DNA from: an uncultured Selenomonadaceae bacterium
GTDB taxonomy: Bacteria; Bacillota; Negativicutes; Selenomonadales; Selenomonadaceae
DNA length: 10,688 bases
Assembly (NCBI GenBank): GCA_958415865.1
Contig: CATYZV010000033.1
Coordinates: forward strand, 1 to 10,688
Direction of reading: 5' to 3'
The notes beneath the pieces were generated by a model that did no database searches, had not been told where the DNA came from, and saw only the letters and a program-made list of their open reading frames with translations. Below, one piece after another: positions 1 through 6,789 of the stretch. A program made the position numbers and the translations under genes. How positions within the stretch are numbered: position 1 is the stretch's first letter; the number at the start of each line of letters is the position of its first letter.

Positions 1-7
1 GACAATA

Positions 8-13
8 TCCTTT
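8..13 (-). promoter_or_regulatory. Probable ribosome binding site of the next gene, start beyond the left edge
   Basis: Just after the sbp stop the minus strand reads AAAGGA followed by seven bases to the window edge. That spacing would put a start codon immediately outside the window. By analogy with other clusters carrying DUF881 and sbp, the gene could be ftsA, but nothing of its coding sequence is visible. Confidence 0.45.
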
Positions 14-15
14 AT

Positions 16-360
16 TCATTTGCCGTGAAACAGCTGAATTCTTATTATATCCAAATTCTGCAGCAGCCTAAAGCCGATGGCGAGCAGTGCCACGTAATAG
101 AGGTCCAAGCCTAGGCTCTCGCCGATGAATACGAAGGCGACGACGATGATTATGCTGACGATGAAATTCAGCAGAAACTGCCTGCCGTCAAACTTGCGGC
201 GGACTATCATCTTGATGCCGCTGAATACGGCTTCCAGCCCGGTCAGTATAGCTACCGAGAATAATTTATCGTAAGCCGGCGGCACGGTAAACGGCGATAG
301 AGAGCCGAACAGACCGCCGCAGCCTGCCGCCAGAAGACAGAACAAATACATTTTTTTCAT
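16..360 (-). CDS. sbp: Small basic membrane protein Sbp (DUF1290)
   Basis: Small integral membrane protein of the DUF1290 family, named after B. subtilis sbp, which lies just before ftsA-ftsZ; its molecular role is not settled. The 114 residues fit the family (about 110-120). Hydrophobic segments are seen at about 4-22, 34-50, 62-81 and 87-100. Family-like features are PPAYDKLFSVAILTGLEAVF at 27-46, a basic loop RRKFDGRQF at 54-62, GESLGLDLYYVALLAIGFR at 80-98, and NLDIIRIQL near the C-terminus. The ATG has GGGAG eight bases upstream and begins 20 bases after the DUF881 gene; an ATG three codons later is too far from that site. Cys14 sits in a loosely lipobox-like context, but the family aligns there with a plain membrane helix. 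Position after DUF881 predicts ftsA next, outside the window. Confidence 0.92.
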   Translation of the reverse strand: MKKMYLFCLLAAGCGGLFGSLSPFTVPPAYDKLFSVAILTGLEAVFSGIKMIVRRKFDGRQFLLNFIVSIIIVVAFVFIGESLGLDLYYVALLAIGFRLLQNLDIIRIQLFHGK

Positions 361-380
361 ATTGCAATCTCCCTATACCA

Positions 381-1052
381 TCATTTGCCGATCGGCTCAG
401 CGTATTTGAACTGGACTGAGCCTTTGTAAGCCGGTATCACGATGCTGCCCTCTTTTTTTATGCTGAGCTGAATGCCCCAGACGCTGAGGCTTTCCGCCAC
501 GCCGCCGCGCATCTTTACGGCATTTTCCATGTTCTTGGCATTGCCTACCGCCTTGATGATGAACGGTGCGGAAATGCGCGTATTATTGATGGAGACAGTC
601 GGACCGGCACAGCGTATCTCCGAAGTGGATATGAGACGCTGGTCGTTGATGGCGATAGCTTCCGCACCGGCGGCTTTCAGTTCATTGATTATCTTGAGCA
701 TATCCTCATCGTGAATGATGTAGAGATTGGTGTTTTCAGCCGAGGATATCTCGCGCTTGCTGTCCTCTACCGTAAGCACGACACCGGGGCCTTTGACTGC
801 CGTAGTGCCGGCTAGAAAATTCACGTCATCCGGCACGATGCTCGCCGTTCTGCCGCTCTTTATCTCGGAAAGCTCAGCTTTTAATTCGTCGCGCTCCTGC
901 TCTGTCTGTAGCAGCATATCGGCGAGCTGTTCAATGCGCTGATACTGCGTGGATGCGTTCTGGCTCGCCTGCATCGTCCTGACTTGGACAGCGACCATGA
1001 AGCCGAGCAGAAAACAGGCAAAAATCATTGGGAGAAATTGTCTAATTTTCAT
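381..1052 (-). CDS. DUF881 family membrane-anchored coiled-coil protein (YlxW/YlxX-like)
   Basis: Conserved protein of unknown function found in Firmicute division clusters. In B. subtilis two relatives, YlxW and YlxX, follow divIB; here there is one. The 223 residues show an N-terminal hydrophobic segment at about 6-23 after a short basic start (MKIRQF), which is an anchor or uncleaved signal, so the rest should lie outside the membrane. A heptad-like charged stretch at about 35-66 is probably a coiled coil. The DUF881 domain, about 77-217, has the recognisable GPGVVLTVEDSK (88-99), IIHDEDMLKIINELKAAGAE (112-131) and AIAINDQRLI (132-141) followed by SEIRCAGPTVSINN (144-157). The ATG has GAGGT nine bases upstream and starts 36 bases after ftsQ. 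Family assignment is from motif recognition. A role in division is inferred from the company it keeps, and no enzyme activity is suggested. Confidence 0.9.
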   Translation of the reverse strand: MKIRQFLPMIFACFLLGFMVAVQVRTMQASQNASTQYQRIEQLADMLLQTEQERDELKAELSEIKSGRTASIVPDDVNFLAGTTAVKGPGVVLTVEDSKREISSAENTNLYIIHDEDMLKIINELKAAGAEAIAINDQRLISTSEIRCAGPTVSINNTRISAPFIIKAVGNAKNMENAVKMRGGVAESLSVWGIQLSIKKEGSIVIPAYKGSVQFKYAEPIGK

Positions 1053-1088
1053 AATGGAGAAACCTCATATAATACCGAACCGCCCGGC

Positions 1089-1844
1089 TCACTGCTTGAC
1101 TCTGAGCACGGGGCGGGAATAGCTGAAGTCTATATAATCGATCGGAATAGCCGCAGCTCTGATGTCGTTCATGAAATCATTCGTCTTTGCCGCTAAATCC
1201 GGCGGTGCAGATACAGTGCCTAATAGAATCCAGGTGCCCTTGGCGGTGTAAAGCTGTACGTGCTGAGTATCTGTCATATCTATATACGATATCTGCGCAG
1301 CTGTCTCCGGTGTCAGATCGCCCAGATAAGCTAGCAGATTTTTTACCGTCGCATTGTCCACAGCGTCGCCCGTGTAGACATCCTGAAGCACCAAGCCCGA
1401 TATCAGCGGCTTTTTTATCTTGGCTGCATCGCTGTACGTATTTATTATCACGCCGTTCTTGTCCACATCTACGTAGCCGTAATTGCAGGCGATGACGGCG
1501 AGCGGCTCGCGCTCCACTATCTCGATGTTGAGGCAGTTCGGCAGATCGCGCCAGACCTTCGCCGACTCAATGCGCAGATCGCTCTGCAGATTCTTCTGCA
1601 CAGCATCCGTCTGCACGGAAAAGATGTTTATCGGCTCGGAAATGCGCGCTATCTGCAGTATTTCCTCGCGCGGCATATACGAATTGCCCGTTACTTTTAC
1701 GTAGCCGAATTTGAGCATCGGCGAATTAAGCATATACAGTGCCGCTAGTACAACAAAGAGGCCGATAAGGCCCCTTCTGAAGTTCTTTGTGGAAATCAGA
1801 TGTCCTGATTTATGGGCTGGCTGCCGTCTTACTCTGCGTGCCAT
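1089..1844 (-). CDS. ftsQ: Cell division protein FtsQ/DivIB
   Basis: Bitopic membrane protein of the divisome; in the family it bridges FtsL/FtsB-type proteins and the septal synthase. It has 251 residues, similar to DivIB and FtsQ. A short basic cytoplasmic tail (1-24, rich in Arg and Lys) leads into one hydrophobic segment at about 25-40. A POTRA-type domain follows, about 45-113, starting KFGYVKVTGNSYMPREEIL and closing with LPNCLNIEIVEREPLAVI. The remaining beta domain (about 114-250) includes a YVDVDKNGVII strand pair at 124-134, a typical FtsQ pattern. The ATG lies 7 bases past the ddl stop and I see no good Shine-Dalgarno sequence before it, so it is probably translated by reinitiation from ddl. 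Sequence conservation in this family is low, but fold pattern and cluster position agree. Confidence 0.94.
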   Translation of the reverse strand: MARRVRRQPAHKSGHLISTKNFRRGLIGLFVVLAALYMLNSPMLKFGYVKVTGNSYMPREEILQIARISEPINIFSVQTDAVQKNLQSDLRIESAKVWRDLPNCLNIEIVEREPLAVIACNYGYVDVDKNGVIINTYSDAAKIKKPLISGLVLQDVYTGDAVDNATVKNLLAYLGDLTPETAAQISYIDMTDTQHVQLYTAKGTWILLGTVSAPPDLAAKTNDFMNDIRAAAIPIDYIDFSYSRPVLRVKQ

Positions 1845-1851
1845 AAGCGGC

Positions 1852-2793
1852 TCATTCTGCTTCTACAGCCATGGCGAGAATCTTTTCGCACAGCTGCGGG
1901 AAGGAGATGCCGGCGTGTTTTGCAGAATCGGGCACGAGCGATACTTCCGTCATGCCGGGCACGGAGTTTATTTCCAGAGCGTAAGGCACATTGTCTTCGC
2001 TGAGCATCACATCGACGCGCACCACGCCGCGGCAGTCTGCCGCATCGCAGGCATCGACGCAGAGCTGCTTGACTTTTTCAGTCGTCTGAGCATCGAGCGG
2101 AGCGGGAATTATATGGTGTGATTCGCCTTTCGTGTACTTGCTCTTGTAATCGTATCTGCCGGAATTCGTCGTGATTTCGATGATGGGCAGTGCTTCTTTA
2201 TGAGCGTTGCCGATGACGGGAACGGACAATTCTCTGCCGCGGATGAATTCTTCGATCAGTACGGCATCATCGTATTTGAAGGAATTGGCGAGAGCCGACT
2301 GGAGTTCGTCCATCTTTTCCACTATTTCCACGCCGATGCTGGAGCCTTGGGAAGCTGCCTTTACGACTACGGGCAGGGAAAATTCGCGCGTGATTTCAGC
2401 AGCTAAATCCCTGCTGCTGTCGCGCCTGCGGTAAACGATGCTCTTGGGCGTGGAAATGCCGGTGGCGCGAAACAAATATTTTGTAGCCACTTTATCCATG
2501 GTCAGTGCGCTGGAGAGCACACTGCAGCTGGTGTAGGGCATATCTATCATTTCCAATGCCGCGGCAATGCGGCCGTCTTCGCCGTATTTGCCGTGCACGG
2601 CGTTGAATACGATGTCGCAGCCGCTGTTTTTTACATCTTCTACCAATGTCTGCGGCACAAATTCCATGCCTTCAGCATTGTAGCCGAGGCTTAGAAGTGC
2701 CTTTAATATCGCATTGCCGGTCATGCGGGAGATTTCAGCTTCACTGGACGGACCGCCCATCAGTACGATTATCTTTTTGAAATTCAGCTTCAT
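1852..2793 (-). CDS. ddl: D-alanine--D-alanine ligase
   Basis: ATP-grasp enzyme that joins two D-alanines to make the dipeptide MurF attaches. Its 313 residues match Ddl of the DdlB size class. Visible: GGPSSEAEIS at 13-22 with the first-substrate glutamate E18, FNAVHGKYGEDG at 63-74, ATP-binding K101 and K145 (VVVKAASQGSSIG, 142-154), EEFIRGRELSV at 181-191, the omega-loop YDYKSKY at 214-220, VRVDVML at 258-264, and the metal-binding end LEINSVPGMTEVSLVP at 273-288 (E274, N276). The omega-loop tyrosine Y220 is present. In known enzymes a phenylalanine there goes with D-lactate, so a D-Ala-D-Ala product is expected. The start overlaps the murC stop by one base and has GAGGAG upstream at a longish 11-base spacing. 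ftsQ follows after 7 bases. Position between murC and ftsQ is as in E. coli; no murB is present. Confidence 0.97.
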   Translation of the reverse strand: MKLNFKKIIVLMGGPSSEAEISRMTGNAILKALLSLGYNAEGMEFVPQTLVEDVKNSGCDIVFNAVHGKYGEDGRIAAALEMIDMPYTSCSVLSSALTMDKVATKYLFRATGISTPKSIVYRRRDSSRDLAAEITREFSLPVVVKAASQGSSIGVEIVEKMDELQSALANSFKYDDAVLIEEFIRGRELSVPVIGNAHKEALPIIEITTNSGRYDYKSKYTKGESHHIIPAPLDAQTTEKVKQLCVDACDAADCRGVVRVDVMLSEDNVPYALEINSVPGMTEVSLVPDSAKHAGISFPQLCEKILAMAVEAE

Positions 2794-4166
2794 TATTTTT
2801 GTAACTCCTCTGCCAAAGTTTCACCGACGGTGCAGATATTGCCCGCACCCATAGTGATGATGAGATCGCCCTTTTTCATATGAGCTTTGAGCCAAGGCGC
2901 GATGTCTTTTAAATCTTCGATGTATACGGCATCCACGCCGGTCTGCGCCTTTACTTCATCGACTATCGTCCTGCCGGTGATGCCGGGGATAGGATCTTCG
3001 CTGGCAGCGTAAATATCGGTCAATACCAGAACGTCAACACCTTTAAAGCACGAGCCGAATTCGCGGCGCAGCAGCTTGGTACGGCTGTAGCGGTGCGGCT
3101 GAAAGGCAACGATTAGACGCTGCGGATTCGTCTGCTTTGCTGCCTGTATCGTCGTCTGAATTTCCGTCGGATGGTGAGCGTAATCGTCTACTATCCAGAC
3201 ATTCTCATCTCTGTACTTCGTCTGGAAACGGCGTTTCGTTCCGCCGAAAACGGCAAGCCCTGCGGCTATTTCTTCAAGGGAAAGCCCCAAGCGGCGGCAT
3301 ACTGCGACAGTGGCAAGAGCGTTCAAGACATTGTGTCTGCCGGGCAGGTTCAATTTTACTTTGCCGAGGTCTTCACCTTTGTAAATCACATCAAAAGAAG
3401 TGTGCGTGCCGTCGAAGTGAATGTTCTTAGCCGTGTAGTCAGCTGCGTGGTCGAGCGCGTAGCTGATGTAATGCCTGCCCGTCTTGTCGGCGATGTTTCT
3501 GATGTTTTCATTGTCGAAGCAGAGCACGGCAAGCCCCGTTTCGGGGTCTAAGTTCTGAATGAACTGCACGAATGCCTTTATGATATTTTCCATAGAACCG
3601 TAGTGGTCCATATGGTCATCTTCGATATTCGTTACAACTGCAATATGCGGGTAGAACTTGAGGAAAGAACCGTCGCTTTCGTCAGCTTCAGCGACGAGAT
3701 AGCCGGATTTGCCAAGCTTGGCATTGCCGCCGAGGTAATCGACGAAGCCGCCGATTATGATGGTCGGGTCGACTTTGGCATGGTCGAGTACGACGCTGAT
3801 CATCGAGGAGGTCGTCGTCTTGCCGTGCGCACCGGCAACGGCGATGCCGTCCTGGCTGTTCAAGAGTTCAGCGAGGATGTCCGAGCGGTGGTATATCTTC
3901 AAGCCTGCCGCTTTTGCCGCTACCATTTCGGGATTGTCGGGATGGATGGCGGACGAGTAGACGATAGCATCTTTGCCTGCCACGTTTTCCGCTTTGTGTC
4001 CCCGATATATCTTAGCACCTTTTGCTTGCAGTTTTTTTACGACCGGCGATTCGCTGAGGTCAGAGCCGGATATAGTATAGCCTTTGTCGAGCATGACTTC
4101 GGCGATGGCACTCATGCCTACGCCGCCGATGCCGATGAAATGCAGTTTTTTTACATTACCAATCAC
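2793..4166 (-). CDS. murC: UDP-MurNAc:L-alanine ligase (MurC)
   Basis: Cytoplasmic ligase that adds L-alanine to UDP-MurNAc, the first stem-peptide step. With the GTG start at 4166 it has 457 residues, normal for the family. Numbered from that start: HFIGIGGVGMS at 9-19, SGSD at 33-36, P-loop GAHGKTTTS at 112-120, EADESDGSF at 160-168, NIEDDHMDHY at 180-189, KRRF at 311-314, DDYAHHPTEI at 327-336, FQPHRYSRT at 355-363 and ITMGAGNI at 437-444. The AHGKTTT P-loop and DDYAHHP are diagnostic of MurC. The reading frame stays open four codons further to a GTG at 4178, but that codon lies inside the ribosome binding site. Starting at 4166 gives an N-terminus MIGNVKKLHFIGIGG, which lines up with the usual MurC beginning. 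The stop overlaps the ddl start by one base (TAATG). The identity is certain; the start is inferred. Confidence 0.97.
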   Translation of the reverse strand: MIGNVKKLHFIGIGGVGMSAIAEVMLDKGYTISGSDLSESPVVKKLQAKGAKIYRGHKAENVAGKDAIVYSSAIHPDNPEMVAAKAAGLKIYHRSDILAELLNSQDGIAVAGAHGKTTTSSMISVVLDHAKVDPTIIIGGFVDYLGGNAKLGKSGYLVAEADESDGSFLKFYPHIAVVTNIEDDHMDHYGSMENIIKAFVQFIQNLDPETGLAVLCFDNENIRNIADKTGRHYISYALDHAADYTAKNIHFDGTHTSFDVIYKGEDLGKVKLNLPGRHNVLNALATVAVCRRLGLSLEEIAAGLAVFGGTKRRFQTKYRDENVWIVDDYAHHPTEIQTTIQAAKQTNPQRLIVAFQPHRYSRTKLLRREFGSCFKGVDVLVLTDIYAASEDPIPGITGRTIVDEVKAQTGVDAVYIEDLKDIAPWLKAHMKKGDLIITMGAGNICTVGETLAEELQK

Positions 4167-4174
4167 TTGGTAAT

Positions 4175-4183
4175 TCACCCCTT
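4175..4183 (-). promoter_or_regulatory. Ribosome binding site that sets the murC start
   Basis: The minus strand reads AAGGGGTGA here, close to the full anti-Shine-Dalgarno complement AAGGAGGTGA with one base missing. It lies 8 bases before a GTG at 4166-4164, a near-ideal spacing. The earlier in-frame GTG at 4178-4176 is itself part of this site, so it is unlikely to be used as a start codon. Confidence 0.7.
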
Positions 4184-4211
4184 AACTATGGTTGTATTTT
4201 CTTATGATTGA

Positions 4212-4240
4212 ATTGTACGCTTGTTTGATTTAATATGCAA
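4212..4240 (-). promoter_or_regulatory. Candidate internal sigma-A promoter upstream of murC
   Basis: On the minus strand a TTGCAT (4240-4235) and a TACAAT (4217-4212) are separated by exactly 17 bases. TACAAT matches the -10 consensus at five of six positions. TTGCAT matches the -35 consensus only at its first three. The pair sits in a 79-base intergenic gap of about 28% GC, far more AT-rich than the flanking genes, and transcription would start near 4205, about 40 bases before murC. It could let murC, ddl, ftsQ and the downstream genes be expressed apart from murE-murG. This is a consensus match only, without experimental support. I see no terminator hairpin in the gap, so read-through from murG is also expected. 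Confidence 0.45.
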
Positions 4241-4257
4241 TCTATTTTACTTTTTGC

Positions 4258-5367
4258 TTATTTTTTAGCCATTGCCGTTATCATCTCTGCGATGGTCATA
4301 GCCGCGCCGGGCTTGCCCATATTGCAGCTGGCTTCCGCCATGTTCAGCAGGCGCGTTTCGCTAGAGAGCATATCCTCCAGTGCTGCAATGAGCCTTTCGC
4401 CCGTCAGTTCACTGTTGAGGATGACTTTTGCCGCGCCCTGCTTTTCCAATTCACGCGCGTTGAATTCCTGATGGTTTTCAGCTGCGTACGGATAGGGAAT
4501 CAAGACCGAAGGCACGCCGCGAGCCGTAAGTTCTGCAAGGCTCGTAGCTCCGGCACGCGATACGGCTATATCCGCCGCTGCCATCGCTTTGGGCATATCG
4601 TACAAATACGGATAGACGAAGAGATTGTCTACCTTATCTATGTCGATGCCCTTGTCCTTCAGCCCCTTGATGACGAAATCGTATTCATTCTTGCCGGTAA
4701 CGTGCATCAGCTGTACGCGGTAATTGCCGGCAAAATGAGCGTGCACGTCCAGCATTGCTTTGTTGATGCTGTGCGCACCGCGGCTGCCGCCAGAGATCAG
4801 AATCGTCTTTTTCTTCATGTCGAGCGAGAATTCCATCAAGCCTTCATCGCGCGTGCTCGACAGTATATCGTCGCGGATGGGATTGCCGGTGAATACCGCC
4901 TTGTCAGCCGGGAAAAATTTCTGTGCCCGCCGGTAGCCTACAGCTATTTTGTCCACGAAGCGCGAGAGAATTTTATTCGTTATGCCCGGTATGGCATTCT
5001 GCTCTTGAATCAAAGACGGCACGCCCATCAGTGCAGCCGCCATCAAAATAGGGCCGCAGACGTAGCCGCCCGTGCCGACTGCCGCGTCCGGCTTGAAATC
5101 GCGCACAATGCTGTGTGCCTTTGCCACGCCTTTTAATGCCTTGCCCAGCACGACGAGATTGTGCGGTGTCAGATGGCGTTCCAGCCCTTGGATGTCGAGC
5201 GTTACGAACGGTATATGCTCGCGCGGGATGATATCGGCTTCCAGGCCGCGCTTGGTGCCGACGTAGAGAAATTCAGCATCGGGCACGAGTTTTTTTATAT
5301 TGTTGATAAGGGTAATTGCGGGGTAAATATGTCCGCCGGTACCGCCTCCGGATACGATTATCCTCAT
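4258..5367 (-). CDS. murG: Lipid II synthase, UDP-GlcNAc:lipid I N-acetylglucosaminyltransferase (MurG)
   Basis: Peripheral inner-membrane GT28-family glycosyltransferase that adds GlcNAc to lipid I, giving lipid II. It has 369 residues; the family runs about 355-370. The two-domain GT-B layout is readable. The N-terminal acceptor domain has the glycine-rich loops GGGTGGH at 7-13 and GTGGYVCGP at 98-106, plus QEQNAIPG at 121-128. The C-terminal donor domain has ISGGSRGA at 191-198, the UDP-GlcNAc signature SRAGATSLAEL at 270-280, and IPYPYAAENHQEFNA at 290-304. The ATG at 5367 begins MRIIVSGGG, as expected for the family. It follows an AGAAGGG-type ribosome binding site by about 7 bases, moderate compared with the neighbours. 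It starts 25 bases after murD and is followed by the longest gap in the window, where a new promoter may lie. Confidence 0.98.
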   Translation of the reverse strand: MRIIVSGGGTGGHIYPAITLINNIKKLVPDAEFLYVGTKRGLEADIIPREHIPFVTLDIQGLERHLTPHNLVVLGKALKGVAKAHSIVRDFKPDAAVGTGGYVCGPILMAAALMGVPSLIQEQNAIPGITNKILSRFVDKIAVGYRRAQKFFPADKAVFTGNPIRDDILSSTRDEGLMEFSLDMKKKTILISGGSRGAHSINKAMLDVHAHFAGNYRVQLMHVTGKNEYDFVIKGLKDKGIDIDKVDNLFVYPYLYDMPKAMAAADIAVSRAGATSLAELTARGVPSVLIPYPYAAENHQEFNARELEKQGAAKVILNSELTGERLIAALEDMLSSETRLLNMAEASCNMGKPGAAMTIAEMITAMAKK

Positions 5368-5392
5368 TTAAATACCCTTCTTTCAGTTTAGA

Positions 5393-6754
5393 TTATAATT
5401 CATTTACGAGGCGTTTGAAATCGCGTCCGCGCTGTTCATAGCCGTCGTACATATCGAAGCTGGCGCAGGCAGGAGAGAGCAGCACGACCTGCGGTGCTTT
5501 GGCACAGTCATGGGCGAGCTTGACAGCCTTTGCCATGTCGTAGCCTGCTTCGAGGATGTTTTCTGCGGGGTAGCCGTTTTTGAGTGCTTCCGCCTTGAAG
5601 CGCGCTGCGCCGTCGCCGACGAGGATCAGTTTATCGACGTGCTGTTTTACGAGCGAATAGAATTCATCGAGCGGAGTCTTCTTGTCGTCGCCGCCTGCGA
5701 TCAAGATGATGTGCGGGAATGTAGCCACTGCCTTGTTGGAGGCTTCGGGATTCGTCGCCTTGGAATCGTTGTAATACGTTACGCCGTCGATCGTCTTGAC
5801 AGGTTCAATGCGGTGTTCCACGGGCTTGAAGGCCTTCAATGCTTCCGCCATCTTTTCGATGTTTCCGCCGGCAAGAAATGCCATGGAAAGTGCCGCCAAG
5901 GCGTTTTCCACATTGTGGGAGCCTTTTATCTGCATATCGTCTACATTGCATATGATGTGCAAAAGCCCTTTCCAGCGTATCACGAGCTGATTGTCCTTTA
6001 CGAACGCGCCTTCATCGAGTTCGCGCTTACTGCTGAAGAAGCAGACTGTGCTCTTGGCACGCTGTGCCATGGAGCGCGTGCGTTCATCTTCGTAATTGAG
6101 CACAAGGAAATCATCTTTCGTATGGTGGGCGAACACCTTTTCCTTTTCCGCCTGATACACATCCATCGTCTTGTGGCGTGCCAGATGGTCGGGCGTTACG
6201 TTCAAGATAGCCGCGCCTTTCGTCGTGAAGTCCTTGGAGGCTTCCATCTGGTAGCTGGATATTTCCGCCACGATGCAGCCGCCTTCGCCGATGCGGTAGC
6301 ATTCTTCGCAGAGCGGCGTGCCGATGTTGCCGCCTACGCCGACTTTGTCCGCGCCGTAAATCGTCTTCATGAGGTCGCCGAGCAGCATGGTAGTAGTCGT
6401 CTTGCCGTTCGTGCCGGTAACGGCATAAATAGGAGATTTGGCGAGCTTGTAGGCAAATTCCACTTCGCTGATGATGGGCACTTTTCGGCCAACCGCTTCA
6501 AATAAGGGAATATGGCGCGGCACGGCAGGCGATATGATGATGAGGTCTGCATCTTTAAACGTATCTTCCGTCTGCGGGCCGAGCACGATTTTTATATCAG
6601 CATCGCGCAGGGGAGTTAAATCGTGTTTTTCTTCCACTTTGGAATTGGCATCGCTGAGCGTAACGTCTGCGCCGAGCTTTTTGGCGAGCTTTGCCGCAGC
6701 AAAACCGCTGATGCCTGCACCGACAACGATTATATTCTTATTCTTCAAATCCAT
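5393..6754 (-). CDS. murD: UDP-MurNAc-L-Ala:D-Glu ligase (MurD)
   Basis: Cytoplasmic ligase that adds D-glutamate to UDP-MurNAc-L-Ala, the step between MurC and MurE. Its 453 residues fit the family (about 440-460). Seen in order: a Rossmann-type N-terminal domain opening with VVGAGISGFAAAKLA (10-24), SPAVPR at 75-80, P-loop TGTNGKTTT at 113-121, GGNIGTPL at 141-148, ISSYQ at 165-169, NVTPDHLARH at 185-194, probable carbamylated K204 in YQAEKEKVF, HRIE at 314-317, YNDSKATNP at 328-336, and the C-terminal LLSPACASFD (425-434) followed by QRGRDF. This last stretch and NVTPDHLxRH are diagnostic of MurD. The ATG has GAGGT about 11 bases upstream, 35 bases after the mraY stop. The next gene, murG, begins 25 bases past the stop, so the ftsW that often follows murD is absent here. 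Confidence 0.98.
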   Translation of the reverse strand: MDLKNKNIIVVGAGISGFAAAKLAKKLGADVTLSDANSKVEEKHDLTPLRDADIKIVLGPQTEDTFKDADLIIISPAVPRHIPLFEAVGRKVPIISEVEFAYKLAKSPIYAVTGTNGKTTTTMLLGDLMKTIYGADKVGVGGNIGTPLCEECYRIGEGGCIVAEISSYQMEASKDFTTKGAAILNVTPDHLARHKTMDVYQAEKEKVFAHHTKDDFLVLNYEDERTRSMAQRAKSTVCFFSSKRELDEGAFVKDNQLVIRWKGLLHIICNVDDMQIKGSHNVENALAALSMAFLAGGNIEKMAEALKAFKPVEHRIEPVKTIDGVTYYNDSKATNPEASNKAVATFPHIILIAGGDDKKTPLDEFYSLVKQHVDKLILVGDGAARFKAEALKNGYPAENILEAGYDMAKAVKLAHDCAKAPQVVLLSPACASFDMYDGYEQRGRDFKRLVNEL

Positions 6755-6789
6755 TTTTACTAATTACCTCGATTAATATTGTGATATCT

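Noticed and set aside
310..360. Lipoprotein signal (LLAAGC) at the N-terminus of Sbp
   Set aside because: The residue three before the cysteine is Ala rather than the usual Leu. The surrounding sequence aligns with the first membrane helix of DUF1290 proteins, which are not lipoproteins.
1053..1088. A TATTAT in the ftsQ-DUF881 gap as a promoter -10 box
   Set aside because: The hexamer 17 bases upstream is AAGCAG, unlike a -35 box, and the spacer is GC-rich. The gap is explained by the GAGGT ribosome binding site.
3534..3551. Short CCCCG-AAA-CGGGG hairpin within murC as a possible terminator
   Set aside because: It has only a 5-bp stem and a 3-base loop, no T-run follows in the transcribed direction, and it lies in the middle of a conserved gene.
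3603..4211. A 202-codon plus-strand open frame opposite murC, extending into the murG-murC gap
   Set aside because: It is the antisense shadow of conserved MurC codons, with no family resemblance. The AT-rich gap is better explained by the murC promoter and ribosome binding site.
5510..6505. A 331-codon open frame on the plus strand opposite murD
   Set aside because: It lies entirely antisense to an unmistakable MurD. Its translation shows no recognisable domain and is rich in residues expected from reading the murD codons backwards. No ribosome binding site or operon context supports it.
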